The notes: generated by a model not told the origin, from the sequence alone. Positions 47,764 through 57,511 are shown, counted from the stretch's first letter. The stretch is DNA of 64,000 nt from Geodermatophilus obscurus DSM 43160 (GCF_000025345.1 NC_013757.1:62001-126000); one strand, 5' to 3'. Numbers and translations are program-made.

Positions 47764-48276
47764 GTGCCCGTCCAGCGCCTCAACCACGCCGTCCTCTACG
47801 TCCGCGACGTGGAGCGCAGCCTCGCCTTCTACCGCGACGTCCTCGGCTTCCGGGTGAAGACCGAGATCCCCGGCGCCGCGGTGTTCCTGCAGGCCGAGGG
47901 GTCGACCAACGACCACGACCTGGGCCTGTTCCGGGTGGGCGCCGCGGCCGGCGCCTCCGAGGCCGGCCGGCGCACCGTCGGCCTCTACCACCTGGCCTGG
48001 GAGGTCGACACGCTCGCCGAGCTGGCCCGCGTCCGCGACGCGCTGCTGCGGGCCGGCGCGCTGGTCGGCGCCTCGGACCACGTGACCACCAAGGCCCTCT
48101 ACGCGCAGGACCCCGACGGGCTGGAGTTCGAGGTCTCCTGGCTGGTCCCGGCCGCGCTGATCACCCCGGAGCTCACCGAGGGCGCCCCGATGACCGCCCC
48201 CCTGGACCTCGACCGCGAGATCGCCCGGTACGGGGCGGACACCCGCGGTGGCGTGGGGGTCTCCGTCCCCGCCTGA
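47764..48276 (+). CDS. VOC-family (glyoxalase/extradiol dioxygenase-like) protein
   Basis: A 170-residue vicinal-oxygen-chelate protein. It opens V-Q-R-L-N-H-A-V-L-Y-V-R-D-V-E-R-S-L-A-F-Y-R-D-V-L-G-F (about 3-29), the classic first VOC module with its metal His. The second module has L-Y-H-L-A-W-E-V and D-P-D-G-L-E-F-E-V (about 119-127), giving a His-His-Glu triad. It resembles catechol 2,3-dioxygenase-type proteins; substrate unknown. GTG start at 47764. A MarR-type inverted repeat lies upstream and a dispersed-repeat copy begins at its stop. Confidence 0.85.
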   Translation: MPVQRLNHAVLYVRDVERSLAFYRDVLGFRVKTEIPGAAVFLQAEGSTNDHDLGLFRVGAAAGASEAGRRTVGLYHLAWEVDTLAELARVRDALLRAGALVGASDHVTTKALYAQDPDGLEFEVSWLVPAALITPELTEGAPMTAPLDLDREIARYGADTRGGVGVSVPA

Positions 48277-48400
48277 GTAAGGACCCCGTCCTCCCCACCC
48301 CTCGCAGGCTCGGGGCGGGCCCCTGGACGGGGCCGCCACTGCCCCGGCACTCCCGAGCTCGCGGCGGGACCCTGCAGGGGGCCGGTTCCATGCGGGACCA
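48277..48400 (+). repeat. Stop-codon-abutting repeat, copy 6 (two units)
   Basis: Begins TGA-GTAAGGACCCCGTCC at the VOC gene stop. First unit: CCCCACCCCTCGCAGGCTCG with arms GGACCCCGTCC/GGACGGGGCC. A second partial unit with GAGCTCGCGGCGGGACCC and CTGCAGGGGGCCGGTTCCA follows. It ends 10 bp before the acetyltransferase start. Confidence 0.8.
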
Positions 48401-48409
48401 TGGCTCCCC

Positions 48410-48958
48410 GTGGAACCGGTCGAGCTGGCCGCCGGCGAGCTGCGCCTGCGGCCCTGGCGGGAGGACGACGCCGACGAGGTCCTGGTCGTCCAGCAGGACC
48501 CGGAGATCCGGCTGTGGGCCGGAGGTGTGAGCTCCCGGGACGAGGCCGTCGCCCTGCTGCGGCGCCTCAGGGGGCAGGAGGGCCGCGTCTCGTGGGCCGT
48601 CACCGACACGTCGAGCGGCGCCCTGCTCGGCTCGGTGTCCGTGCACTCGATCAGGCCGGCACAGGGGAACGCGCAGATCGGCTACTGGACCGTCCCGGCA
48701 GCCCGTGGCCGCGCGGTCGCTGCCCGGGCCGTGGACGCCGCCTGCCGGTGGGCCTTCGCGACCGTTCCGCTCGAGCGGGTCGAGCTGTGCCACGCCGTCG
48801 AGAACGCCGCCTCCGGCCGGGTTGCGGGGAAGGCCGGCTTCACCCTCGAGGGGCGGCTGCGCCGCTCGTACCGCTACGGCGACGGGGTCCGGCACGACGA
48901 GCTGCTCTGGGCCCGGCTGGCCGACGACCCGGCGCCCGACCTCGGCAGCCGCCGCTGA
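48410..48958 (+). CDS. GNAT-family N-acetyltransferase (RimJ-like)
   Basis: A 182-residue acetyltransferase: L-R-L-R-P-W-R-E-D-D-A-D-E-V (about 10-23), I-G-Y-W-T-V-P-A-A-R-G-R-A-V-A-A-R-A-V (about 90-108, acetyl-CoA loop) and N-A-A-S-G-R-V-A-G-K-A-G-F (about 131-143). It resembles ribosomal-protein or small-molecule acetylases of the RimJ/RimL group; substrate unknown. GTG start 48410. The dispersed repeat occupies its whole upstream region, so its promoter must lie in or before that repeat. Confidence 0.85.
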   Translation: MEPVELAAGELRLRPWREDDADEVLVVQQDPEIRLWAGGVSSRDEAVALLRRLRGQEGRVSWAVTDTSSGALLGSVSVHSIRPAQGNAQIGYWTVPAARGRAVAARAVDAACRWAFATVPLERVELCHAVENAASGRVAGKAGFTLEGRLRRSYRYGDGVRHDELLWARLADDPAPDLGSRR

Positions 48959-49175
48959 CCGCGGTGAGCGGGTCGACCGCCGGGGCGCGGACGCCGTCCG
49001 CCGTTGCCACCGGCAGGTCCTCCCGCGCCCGGTGCTCGAAGCCGCCGAGCATCCCTCCGGTGCCCCTGAGCCCCCAGCGCGGCGGCGACAGGGGGTACGG
49101 GGGCGCATCGTTGCGCGCCGGTGGACGTGTCCGGAAGCCGGAAGGGTCCTCCTGCGCGCAACCGCGTGACTCCAC

Positions 49176-49868
49176 TCAGAGCGGAACGGCGAGCTCGCGG
49201 CTGTCCAGGGCCGCGCGCAGGTCGGGCCGCCACGGTGCGAGCCCGGTCCCGGCGAGGACGACGTCCCGCACGAACGCGTGCCACACCGGCGCGCGGCGCA
49301 CCATGCTGTGCCCGCCGGCGATCGTGAACCGGGCGATGTGCGTGCCGGCCCGCTGCGCGCGGACGGCGAAGTCGGCGGACAGCGCGGCCGGCACCCAGCG
49401 GTCGCCACGGCCGTGCAGGACGGCGACGGTCTGCCCGCGCAGGTGCTCCACCGGCTCGCCCGGCGGCGTCCACGGCGCCAGCGCGCAGACAGCGCGGACC
49501 GAGCGGTCGTCACCGGCGCGCAGCACCGCGCGGCCACCCATGGAGTGGCCGACCAGCACCACCGGGACGTCGTCCCCGTGGCGTTCCCGCACCTGGTCGA
49601 GCGCCCACCGGACGTCGGCGTGCGCGTCGGCCGCCACCCCGTTCCAGCCGGCCACCCGGTAGCGCAGCAGGTAGGTGCCCACTCCGCGCTCAGCGGCGGA
49701 GGAGCGCACGAACTGCTCGATGGCGCGCATCCGGGCCAGCGACAGCGCCCGCTCCTTGGGCGGCTGCACGCTGGCCACGGTGCCGCCGTGGCAGAAGACG
49801 GCGAGCGCCCGGGTCGGCCCCGCGGCCGGCTGGTGCTCCAGGCCCGGGCGCCCGCCGCCGGTGGTCAC
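49176..49868 (-). CDS. Alpha/beta-hydrolase
   Basis: A 230-residue alpha/beta-hydrolase. First strand A-V-F-C-H-G-G-T (about 23-30, oxyanion hole), nucleophile elbow G-H-S-M-G-G (about 108-113), acid in [10 protein letters not shown] (about 148-157) and catalytic His in A-G-G-H-S-M-V (about 184-190). The size suits a thioesterase or carboxylesterase; substrate unknown. GTG 49868 overlaps the upstream small membrane protein gene by 4 bp (GTGA), so the two form an operon. Confidence 0.85.
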   Translation of the reverse strand: MTTGGGRPGLEHQPAAGPTRALAVFCHGGTVASVQPPKERALSLARMRAIEQFVRSSAAERGVGTYLLRYRVAGWNGVAADAHADVRWALDQVRERHGDDVPVVLVGHSMGGRAVLRAGDDRSVRAVCALAPWTPPGEPVEHLRGQTVAVLHGRGDRWVPAALSADFAVRAQRAGTHIARFTIAGGHSMVRRAPVWHAFVRDVVLAGTGLAPWRPDLRAALDSRELAVPL

Positions 49869-50068
49869 CGGCGGCGACGCCCGCCGCGGAGCGTCGCGCG
49901 GGCGCGGTCGCCCAGGTCGCCGGCCTTGTACAGCGCGCGGGTCACCTGGGTGGACCCGGTGCGCCGCTCGAGGACCTGTGCGGCCCGGCGCAGCAGGCCG
50001 GTGGCGAGGGGGACGACGACGGTGAGGAGCAGCCAGGTGCGCAACCGGCTGGTCAGGAAGAGCCACAT
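49865..50068 (-). CDS. Small membrane protein upstream of hydrolase
   Basis: A 67-residue protein with one N-terminal membrane helix (about 8-26: [17 protein letters not shown]) and a basic cytosolic tail ending in R-G-G-R-R-R-R. ATG start. No family recognised. Translational coupling (GTGA) to the hydrolase gene downstream supports it as a real gene despite its size. Confidence 0.65.
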   Translation of the reverse strand: MWLFLTSRLRTWLLLTVVVPLATGLLRRAAQVLERRTGSTQVTRALYKAGDLGDRARATLRGGRRRR

Positions 50069-50104
50069 GATCGGCAGTCTGCCCTGCCGGGGTCGGCGGG
50101 GACC

Positions 50105-51119
50105 TCAGTCGGGGTCGGGCGCCAGGCGGACGACCATCTTGCCGACGTTGCCCCCGCGCAGCAGGTCCAGGAAGGCCGGCACCGCCTGCTCGATGCCCTC
50201 GCGGACGGTCTCTCGGACGACGAGGTCGCCCGAGCGCAGCCAGCCGGTGGCGGTCCCGGTGAACTCCGGGCGCAGGTCGGCGTGGTCGCTGACGAGGAAG
50301 CCGCGCAGGGTGAGCCGCTTGCCGACCATCAGGCTCATGTTGCGGGGCCCGGGCGGCGGCTCGACGGCGTTGTAACCGGAGATCGACCCGCACAGTGCAG
50401 CCCGCCCGTGCACCCGGAACGCGCCGATGGCGGCCTCCAGGTGGTCGCCGCCGACGTTGTCGAAGAGCAGGTCGATGCCGTCGGGTGCCGCCTCGGCCAG
50501 CCCCTGCGCCACCCCGTCGTGGTGGTCGAAGGCGGCGGTGAAGCCCAGCTCCCGCAGCCAGGCGACCTTCTCCGCCGACCCGGCGCTGCCGATGACGCTG
50601 CCCGCGCCGCGCAGCCGCGAACTGGCCGACCAGGCTGCCCACCGCGCCGGCGGCCCCGGAGACGAACACGTCGTCCCCCTCGCGGAAGGCGCCGATCCGG
50701 AACAGCCCGGCGTACGCGGTCAGGCCCGGCATGCCGAGCACGCCGAGGTACCAGGACGGCGCGACGTCCTCCGCGGCCGGCAGCCGGGTCACCGCGGCGG
50801 CGTCCAGGACGGCGACCTCGCGCCAGGCGGCGTCGGTGAGGACGAGCGACCCCTCCGGCAGCTCCGGCGCGCGCGAGGCGACCACCCGGCCGACGGCGCC
50901 GCCCCTCATGACCTCGCCGACCTCCCACGGCGGCGCGTAGGACGGCCCCGAGCGCATCCGGCCGCGCATGTACGGGTCGACCGACATCACGACCATGCGG
51001 ACGACGACCTGGCCCTCGGCCGGCTCGGGGACCGGCACCTCCACCAGCCGGAAGTCCTCGGGGGTCGGCTCACCGTGCGGCCGGGCCGCCAGGTGCCACT
51101 CGCGCGTCGTCGCAGCCAC
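50105..51119 (-). pseudogene. Frameshifted NADPH-dependent MDR oxidoreductase
   Basis: Medium-chain oxidoreductase of the curcumin-reductase/YncB type. The first frame (GTG 51119) gives [21 protein letters not shown] and the cofactor loop [16 protein letters not shown]. Near 50614-50620 the frame breaks; the second frame continues [22 protein letters not shown] and P-G-P-R-N-M, to the stop at 50105. The total length (1015 nt) is one base over a codon multiple. The most likely cause is a 2-base loss (an Arg codon reduced to G), or a sequencing error. Otherwise the gene is complete. Confidence 0.8.
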
Positions 51120-51209
51120 GCACCCGATCCTGCCTCCGCCACGACCGGGCCGCTCCCTCGCTGCCGGCGGCCGCCGGTCGTCGTTGCGGGCCGGGCCTAC
51201 GCTCGGAGC

Positions 51210-51863
<654 letters not shown>

Positions 51864-51940
51864 TAACAGGGCCACCCTTCCCCCCACGCCTCACGAGCTC
51901 GGCGCGGGCCCCTGAAGGGTGGCCGTTCCAGTACCTCACC
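51864..51940 (+). repeat. Stop-codon-abutting palindromic repeat, copy 7
   Basis: Begins right after the TAG of msrA (TAG-TAACAGGGCCACCC). Left arm GGCCACCCTTC and right arm GAAGGGTGGCC are perfectly complementary although both differ from the consensus, so base pairing is conserved. Tail CCGTTCCAGTACCTCACC matches other copies. Confidence 0.85.
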
Positions 51941-51955
51941 GGGGAGGGGAGTGCC

Positions 51956-53080
51956 GTGGCCGACCTCGGGCTCCTCGAGCAGCTGCGGCGCGAGCCGGAC
52001 GTCGAGGCGCCGGACCTGGTCGCCGTCGACGCCACCGACCGGCTGCTGCTCGACGAGGCGGCCGGGCTGCTCGCCGCGACCGGGCCCGGTGAGGTCGCCG
52101 TCGTCGACGACTCCTACGGCGCGCTGACCCTGGGCGCGGCCGCCACCGGCGCCCGCGACGTGCGGGTGCACCAGGACCTGCTGGTCGGCGAGCTGGCCCT
52201 GGCCCGCAACGCCGAGCGCACCGGGCTGACCGGCACCCACCGCTCGCTGCCGCTGGGCCCCGGGCTGGCGGACGGCGTCCGGCTCGTGCTGGCCAAGGCG
52301 CCGAAGTCGCTGGACGCGCTGCGCGAGCTCACCGAGGTGGTCGCCGCGTCGGCCGCGCCCGACGTCACGCTGCTGGTCGGCGGGCGGGTCAAGCACATGA
52401 CCCACGCGATGAACGACGTCCTGGGCGCCGGGTTCACCGAGGTGCACGCGACGCTGGCCCGGCAGAAGTCGCGGGTGCTGGTCGCGCGTGGGCCCCGGCC
52501 GGGCGTGGCGTCGACCTTCCCGCGCCGGCAGGAGCACCCCGACCTGGGGCTCGTGGTCTGCGCGCACGGCGCCGCGTTCGCCGGCACGAGGGTGGACGCC
52601 GGCACCCGCGCCCTGCTGGCCGCGCTGCGCCGGATGACCCCGGACGCCCGGACGGCGTTGGACCTCGGCTGCGGCACCGGCGTGCTGGCCACCTCGCTCG
52701 CCCTCGCCCGGCCGGGGCTGACCGTGCTGGCCGGCGACCAGTCCGCGGCGGCGGTGGCCTCGGCGGCGGAGACCGCGGCGGCCAACGGGGTGGCCGACCG
52801 GGTGCGCGTGGTGCGGGACGACGCGGCGTCGAGCGTGCCGGACACGAGCGTGGACCTGGTCGTCTGCAACCCGCCCTTCCACCTGGGCGCGGCCGTGGTG
52901 ACGGGTGCGGCCGACCGGCTGTTCGCCGCGGCGGGGCGGGTGCTGCGGCCCGGCGGCGAGCTGTGGTGCGTCTACAACAACAGGCTGCCGCACCGCGCCG
53001 CGCTGCGCCGGCTGATCGGTCCAACACAGGTCGCCTCGTCCGACCGGCGCTTCACGGTCACGGTCTCGACCCGCCGCTGA
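51956..53080 (+). CDS. RsmC/RlmG-type rRNA (guanine-N2) methyltransferase
   Basis: A 374-residue class I methyltransferase with duplicated fold. The C-terminal catalytic half has D-L-G-C-G-T-G-V-L (about 238-246, SAM loop) and the N-P-P-F-H-L-G motif (about 304-310) diagnostic of N2-guanine or adenine methyltransferases. The N-terminal half is a degenerate methyltransferase domain, as in RsmC/RlmG. Target could be 16S or 23S rRNA; no firm assignment. GTG 51956 with GGGGAGGGGA upstream. Its promoter region is shared with repeat copy 7. Confidence 0.85.
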   Translation: MADLGLLEQLRREPDVEAPDLVAVDATDRLLLDEAAGLLAATGPGEVAVVDDSYGALTLGAAATGARDVRVHQDLLVGELALARNAERTGLTGTHRSLPLGPGLADGVRLVLAKAPKSLDALRELTEVVAASAAPDVTLLVGGRVKHMTHAMNDVLGAGFTEVHATLARQKSRVLVARGPRPGVASTFPRRQEHPDLGLVVCAHGAAFAGTRVDAGTRALLAALRRMTPDARTALDLGCGTGVLATSLALARPGLTVLAGDQSAAAVASAAETAAANGVADRVRVVRDDAASSVPDTSVDLVVCNPPFHLGAAVVTGAADRLFAAAGRVLRPGGELWCVYNNRLPHRAALRRLIGPTQVASSDRRFTVTVSTRR

Positions 53081-53141
53081 GCCCGCACCGAGGCCCGACG
53101 GCCCTGGTCCGTCCGACCCGTCAAGGCCACGGTCGGAGGGC

Positions 53142-54233
53142 ATGACGACGACCGAGACGCCACCCGTCGACGCCACCACCGCCCTGGCCGAGCGCCTGTT
53201 CGACGGGGTGATCGCCACCCTGGAACTGGCCGCGGTCCACCTGGGCAGCGAGCTGGGCTGGTACCGCGCCCTCGCCGAGGCCCCCGCCACCGCGCCAGAG
53301 CTGGCCGAGCGCACCGGGACGGCCCCGCGGTACGCCCGCGAGTGGCTGGAGCAGCAGGCCGTCGCCGGCTTCCTCACGGTGGACGACGAGACCGCCGACC
53401 CCGACGAGCGGCGCTACACGCTCCCGGAGGCGCACCGTCCGGTCCTCGTCGACCGCGACGACCTGGCCTACATGCCGCCGTTCGCCCACGTCGCGATGGC
53501 GTTCGTCCGCAACGTCCCCCGGCTGCTCGAGGCCTACCGCACCGGCGGCGGCCTGTCCTGGGCCGAGATGGGCGATGCACGCGACGCGCAGGCCGCCGCG
53601 AACCGCGCCTACTTCCTCGGCCCCATGGCCTCGCAGGACCTCGCCTCCGTGCCCGAGATCGACGCGGCGCTGCGGGCCGGCGGCCGGGTCGCCGACGTCG
53701 GCTGCGGCATGGGCTGGTCGGCCATCGGCATCGCCCGCGCCTACCCGCGGGCCCGGGTCGACGGGTACGACATCGACGAGCCCTCGGTCGAGCAGGCCCG
53801 GCGCAACGCCGAGGAGGCCGGCGTCGCCGACCGGGTCCGGTTCACCACGGTGGACGCCGCGGCCGCGGGGGAGCAGGGCAGCTACGACCTGGTCGCCGCC
53901 TTCGAGTGCGTGCACGACCTGGCCGACCCGGTGTCGGTGCTCGCCGCGATGCGCCGGATGGCCCGCCCGGGCGGCACCGTGCTGGTCGTCGACGAGAGGG
54001 TGGCCGAGCGGTTCACCGTGCCCGGCGACGCGATCGAGCGCGTCATGTACGGCTACAGCGTCACCTGCTGTCTGCCCGACGGGCTGTCCACCCGGCCCTC
54101 GGCGGGCACCGGCACGGTGATGCGCCCCGCCACGCTGGAGCGCTACGCCCGCGAGGCCGGCTTCGCCGGGGTCGACGTCCTGCCTGTGGACAACGACTTC
54201 TTCCGCTTCTACCGGCTGCGCGCCGAGGCGTGA
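53142..54233 (+). CDS. SAM-dependent methyltransferase with N-terminal winged helix
   Basis: A 363-residue methyltransferase of the Rv2258c-like type. Residues 15-90 form a winged-helix-like dimerisation domain (L-A-E-R-T-G-T-A-P-R-Y-A-R-E-W-L-E-Q-Q-A-V-A-G). SAM motif I is V-A-D-V-G-C-G-M-G-W-S (about 184-194), then D-I-D-E-P-S and D-L-V-A-A-F-E-C-V-H-D. Product unknown. ATG 53142 with weak upstream AGGG. Expressed alone or with the preceding gene (61-bp gap). Confidence 0.85.
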   Translation: MTTTETPPVDATTALAERLFDGVIATLELAAVHLGSELGWYRALAEAPATAPELAERTGTAPRYAREWLEQQAVAGFLTVDDETADPDERRYTLPEAHRPVLVDRDDLAYMPPFAHVAMAFVRNVPRLLEAYRTGGGLSWAEMGDARDAQAAANRAYFLGPMASQDLASVPEIDAALRAGGRVADVGCGMGWSAIGIARAYPRARVDGYDIDEPSVEQARRNAEEAGVADRVRFTTVDAAAAGEQGSYDLVAAFECVHDLADPVSVLAAMRRMARPGGTVLVVDERVAERFTVPGDAIERVMYGYSVTCCLPDGLSTRPSAGTGTVMRPATLERYAREAGFAGVDVLPVDNDFFRFYRLRAEA

Positions 54234-54271
54234 GCGCGGATCCGTTCCGGAACCAGAAAGGATCCTCGGTC

Positions 54272-54296
54272 GGAGCCGTTGCGCTGTAGCGGCTCC
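54272..54296. terminator. Hairpin upstream of chemoreceptor gene
   Basis: GGAGCCG, 11-nt loop, CGGCTCC: perfect 7-bp stem, 38 bp beyond the methyltransferase stop. It may terminate that gene or sit in the chemoreceptor leader. Confidence 0.4.
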
Positions 54297-54365
54297 AGCG
54301 CCCTGCCGAACACGGGGCAACGGCGCGCACCTGGCGCGCCGATCCCTCCCCGCAGGAGTGCCGGC

Positions 54366-55952
54366 ATGGCGCGCAACCTCTGGTCCGACCGTCCCCTCGG
54401 CGTGAAGCTCGGAACGCTGGTCGCCGTCGGCGCCGTCGTCCTCGCCGTCTTCGCCCTGATCGCCATCCGGGCGCTGCAGAGCACCGAGACCACCGCGGGT
54501 GAGCTGCTCGCCAGCGCCGAGGTGACCGGGGACGTGCTGACGGCCGACATGATGCACGACGCCGTCCGCGGCGACGTGCTCCAGGCACTGGTCAGCGGCG
54601 GGCAGGGCGACCTCTACCGAGGTGCGGTCGCCGACCTCGCCGAGCACGACCAGGTCCTGCGCGACCTCCTCACCGAGATCACCGCGGACGACCTGAGTCC
54701 GGAGATCGTCACGGCGGTCGAGGAGGTGACCCCCACCGTCGACGCATACCTCCTCGCCGCCCAGCAGATCGTCACCACGGCCGGGCGCGACCCGGTGGCC
54801 GCGCAGGCGGCCTATCCCGCCTTCGGTCAGGCCTTCTCGGCGCTGGAGGACGAGCTCCCGGTGCTCGGGGACGCCGTGGCGGCGTTCGCGGACGACGCGG
54901 TCGCGCACGCGGACGCTCAGCGCGGCACCGCCATCACCCTCGCCCTGGCGGTCGCGGGCGCGGGGGTGGTCGTGCTGGCTCTGCTCGGCTGGGTGGTCAC
55001 CCGCTCGGTCGTGCGGCCGCTGCAGCGCGTCGGCGCGGTGCTGGCCGCCATGGCCGACGGCGACCTGCGCGGCGTCACCGGCGTGACCAGCCGGGACGAG
55101 GTGGGCCGGATGGCCGCCGCGCTGGAGGCCTCGATGGGCAACGTGCGGGCCGTCCTCACCACGATCGGGGAGACCACCGGGACGCTCGCCTCGGCCACCG
55201 AGGAGCTGTCCGCGACCGCCCAGGACATGACCCGGCTGGCCGACGAGTCCTCGGTGCAGAGCGGGATCGTCGCCGACGCCGCCGGTCAGGTGTCGTCCAA
55301 CGTGCAGACGGTGGCGGCCGGGTCGGAGGAGATGGGCGTCTCCATCCGCGAGATCGCCCAGAACGCCAGCGAGGTCGCCCGGGTCGCCGCCCAGGCGGTC
55401 GACGTCGCCGGGACCACCAACGCCACCGTCGCCAAGCTGGGCGAGTCCTCGCTGGAGATCGCCAGCGTGGTGAAGACCATCACCGCGATCGCCGAGCAGA
55501 CCAACCTGCTCGCGCTCAACGCCACCATCGAGGCCGCCCGCGCCGGTGAGGCCGGCAAGGGCTTCGCCGTCGTCGCCAACGAGGTCAAGGAACTGGCGCA
55601 GGAGACCGCCAAGGCCACGCAGGACATCACCGCGCGGGTCGAGGCGATCCAGGGCGACACCGAGGGCGCGGTGCGGGCGATCGGGGAGATCGCGCAGATC
55701 ATCGCCCACATCAACGACTCGCAGGGCACCATCGCCGCCGCCGTCGAGGAGCAGACCGCGACCACCACGGAGATGAACCGCAACGTGGCCGAGGCCGCGC
55801 AGTCGGCCGGTCAGATCGCCGACAACATCACCGCGGTGGCCGGCGCCGCGACCGCCACGACCCGCGCCATGACCGACGCCCGGACGGCGATGGACGAGGT
55901 GGCCCGGATGGCCTCGGCGCTCAGCGCGGCGGTGCAGCGCTTCCGCTACTAG
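54366..55952 (+). CDS. Methyl-accepting chemotaxis protein
   Basis: A 528-residue chemoreceptor. Membrane helix 1 (about 16-37), an extracytoplasmic four-helix-bundle sensor (about 40-185), helix 2 (about 190-213), HAMP (about 214-266) and the cytoplasmic signalling domain (about 285-525). The signalling tip [25 protein letters not shown] (about 378-402) is fully conserved. It should bind CheW/CheA; no che gene lies in this window. ATG 54366 with GCAGGAG upstream; an in-frame ATG 87 bp earlier gives poor sequence. A repeat copy starts at its stop. Confidence 0.93.
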   Translation: MARNLWSDRPLGVKLGTLVAVGAVVLAVFALIAIRALQSTETTAGELLASAEVTGDVLTADMMHDAVRGDVLQALVSGGQGDLYRGAVADLAEHDQVLRDLLTEITADDLSPEIVTAVEEVTPTVDAYLLAAQQIVTTAGRDPVAAQAAYPAFGQAFSALEDELPVLGDAVAAFADDAVAHADAQRGTAITLALAVAGAGVVVLALLGWVVTRSVVRPLQRVGAVLAAMADGDLRGVTGVTSRDEVGRMAAALEASMGNVRAVLTTIGETTGTLASATEELSATAQDMTRLADESSVQSGIVADAAGQVSSNVQTVAAGSEEMGVSIREIAQNASEVARVAAQAVDVAGTTNATVAKLGESSLEIASVVKTITAIAEQTNLLALNATIEAARAGEAGKGFAVVANEVKELAQETAKATQDITARVEAIQGDTEGAVRAIGEIAQIIAHINDSQGTIAAAVEEQTATTTEMNRNVAEAAQSAGQIADNITAVAGAATATTRAMTDARTAMDEVARMASALSAAVQRFRY

Positions 55953-56065
55953 GAGGACCCTCCTGCCCCACCCCTCGCCGGCTGGCCTCGCCCGGAGGCT
56001 CAGCCCGAGCTTGCGAGGGCTGAGAGGGGCGAGGTCCTTCCACTGCAGGGGGCCGATCCAGCACC
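55953..56065 (+). repeat. Stop-codon-abutting repeat, copy 8 (expanded)
   Basis: Begins TAG-GAGGACCCTCCTGCCCC at the chemoreceptor stop. The centre contains an extra inverted pair (GCCTCGCCC ... GGGGCGAGGTCC; CAGCCCGAGCTTGCGAGGGCTG), then CTGCAGGGGGCCGATCCAGCACC. It extends into the stop of the convergent phosphoribosyltransferase remnant. Confidence 0.75.
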
Positions 56066-56552
56066 TCATCGGGCTGGGCGGTCGCTGCGCCGGACGACGG
56101 GTGGCAGGCTGGACCAGGGGAAGTCGATCCACCGGTGGGTCCGCCGCCACACGTAGTCGCACGGCACGACCGACTGCGGCTTCTCGTAGACCACCGCCGT
56201 CCGGACCTCGGTCACGTGCCCGGCGCAGAAGTCGCGCACCAGCTCCAGGGTCCTGCCGGTGTCGGCGACGTCGTCGGCGACCAGCACCCGCGCGCCGGTC
56301 AGGTCGACGACGTCGAGGGGCGGCGGCAGCACCACCGGGAGGTCGAGCCGCTCGTCGACGCCGGTGCAGAACTCCACGTTCATCACGAACAGGTTCGTGA
56401 CGTCGAGGGCGTAGTCCAGTCCGGCCTCCCTGCAGGGGCCCGCCACGAGCACTCGAGTGGTGGGGGGCAGGGAGGTCCTTCTACTGCTCGGCGAGCTCGC
56501 GCGCCGCGGTGCCGAACGCCTCGTACGCCAGGACCTCGCGCTCGTCGCCCAC
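56066..56552 (-). pseudogene. Phosphoribosyltransferase gene split by repeat
   Basis: A PRTase in two pieces. The upstream piece (GTG 56552 to TAG 56481) encodes V-G-D-E-R-E-V-L-A-Y-E-A-F-G-T-A-A-R-E-L, the expected N terminus of this family. The TAG is the first codon of a dispersed-repeat copy. After the repeat, the downstream piece (from about 56420) resumes L-D-Y-A-L-D-V-T-N-L-F-V-M-N-V-E-F, with the PRPP loop V-L-V-A-D-D-V-A-D-T-G-R-T-L, to TGA 56066. About 25 residues between them, normally containing the I-A-R-G-G loop, are replaced. A repeat-encoded GTG could start a truncated protein; without the first loop it should be inactive. Confidence 0.8.
56421..56483 (-). repeat. Palindromic repeat, copy 9, inside the PRTase gene
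   Basis: Minus-strand TAG-AAGGACCTCCCTGCC with inner CCACTCGAGTGCTCGTGGCGGG and right arm CCCCTGCAGGGAGGCCGG. Outer arms CCTCCCTGC/GCAGGGAGG pair perfectly. It interrupts coding sequence and supplies the stop codon. Confidence 0.9.
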
Positions 56553-56616
56553 GCCGGTCGATGGTGCCAGGAGGCCGGGCCTGGGCACCGGGCGGGACGG
56601 CGGGCAGGCTGGCCGC

Positions 56617-57120
56617 ATGAGGACCCCGAGCACCCTGCCGCCCGCCGTCCGCAGGGTGCTGCCCTGGCTGCTGCGCTGGTGGGCGGTGCAGGCCGTGCTC
56701 GCCGTCGCCGGCCGGCTGGTGGCCCGGCGCAAGGACGAGGGCGACGAGAGCACCGCCGGCATCCGGCGGGTCGTCGCGCTCGGTGGGGTGGAGCTGCGGC
56801 CGGTCAACCCCGAGCTGTCGCGGGTGCGGCTGGACCTGCTGATGGCCGGAGCGCGGCTGGACCTCACCGGCATCCCGCACGTGCCGGGCGGGGTGGACCT
56901 CACCGTGCGGGCGCTCGTGGGCGGGGTCGGGCTGACGGTGCCGGCCGGCTGGAGGGTGTGGTGGGACTGCCGGGGCGTGGGTGGGGTCGGCTTCGCCCAG
57001 GACGACGGGCTGGTGCACACCGATGACGAGCGCGGCGCCGACCTGCGGGTGCACGCGGTCGTGCTCCTGGCCGGCATCGGCATCGAGGGTGCGCCGCAGG
57101 ACGACAGCTGGGGCCGCTGA
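56617..57120 (+). CDS. LiaF-like membrane protein
   Basis: A 167-residue protein with one N-terminal membrane helix (about 15-33) and a C-terminal beta-rich part. Repeated short strands (G-G-V-E-L-R-P, A-R-L-D-L-T-G-I, G-G-V-D-L-T-V, G-G-V-G-L-T-V-P) resemble the LiaF/DUF2154 beta-helix of cell-wall-stress-responsive proteins. No partner LiaR/S genes are adjacent. ATG 56617. Function beyond family resemblance unknown. Confidence 0.6.
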   Translation: MRTPSTLPPAVRRVLPWLLRWWAVQAVLAVAGRLVARRKDEGDESTAGIRRVVALGGVELRPVNPELSRVRLDLLMAGARLDLTGIPHVPGGVDLTVRALVGGVGLTVPAGWRVWWDCRGVGGVGFAQDDGLVHTDDERGADLRVHAVVLLAGIGIEGAPQDDSWGR

Positions 57121-57165
57121 CCGCTCGGCTCGTCCGTGCGCCGCGCCGTGTGCACGCAGCGCGGG

Positions 57166-57430
57166 TCAGGAGAACCCAAGTCGCAGGGCCAACGCCTCGG
57201 GTGACCCGACGCCGTCGCGGGCGGATGCGGACACGGTGTTCCCGTGGCCGTCGGTCGCCGGCACGTGCGTGTCGTCACCGGCGGTGCGCCGCGGCGGAGT
57301 CCCCGCGCAGGCTGCTGCTGACGTCGAGGTCGACCAGGGTGCGCCGCGGGCTGCTGCGGTCGACCGCCACCACGCGGACCTCCGCCGTCCCCTGCTGGTT
57401 GCGGCCGAGCCGGATCGCCGTGCGCGGCAC
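57166..57430 (-). pseudogene. Uricase (factor-independent urate oxidase) remnant
   Basis: From GTG 57430 the frame reads A-I-R-L-G-R-N-Q-Q-G-T-A-E-V-R-V-V (the uricase start, normally L-G-x-N-x-Y-G-K-A-E-V-R-V) and V-D-L-D-V-S-S-S-L-R-G-D. It stops at R-R-TGA; the next frame continues G-D-D-T-H-V-P-A-T-D-G-H-G-N-T-V and G-V-G-S-P-E-A-L-A-L-R-L, matching uricase D-T-Q-K-N-T-V and I-G-S-P-E. It then ends, with about 200 residues missing. So both a frameshift and a large 3' deletion are present. It lies directly downstream of uraD-uraH, its usual partners. Confidence 0.8.
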
Positions 57431-57431
57431 T

Positions 57432-57445
57432 GTTGCACGTGGAAC
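57432..57445. other. parS-like palindrome 2 (one mismatch)
   Basis: GTTGCACGTGGAAC, one base from the perfect palindrome at 11084. Both sites share the downstream flank GCGGCAGGC, implying a common origin or an extended recognition sequence. Confidence 0.4.
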
Positions 57446-57494
57446 AGCGCGGCAGGCGTCCCCCGCGTTCCGGTCGCGTTGCCGCAGGTCGTGG

Positions 57495-57511
57495 GGAGGA
57501 CGGGGTCCTCC
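57495..57511 (-). terminator. Hairpin after uraH; repeat-like
   Basis: Minus strand GGAGGAC, loop CCC, GTCCTCC: perfect 7-bp stem 2 bp after the uraH TAG. The sequence AGGACCCCGTCCTCCCCAC resembles the 5' part of repeat copy 6, so this may be a truncated family member. Confidence 0.55.
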
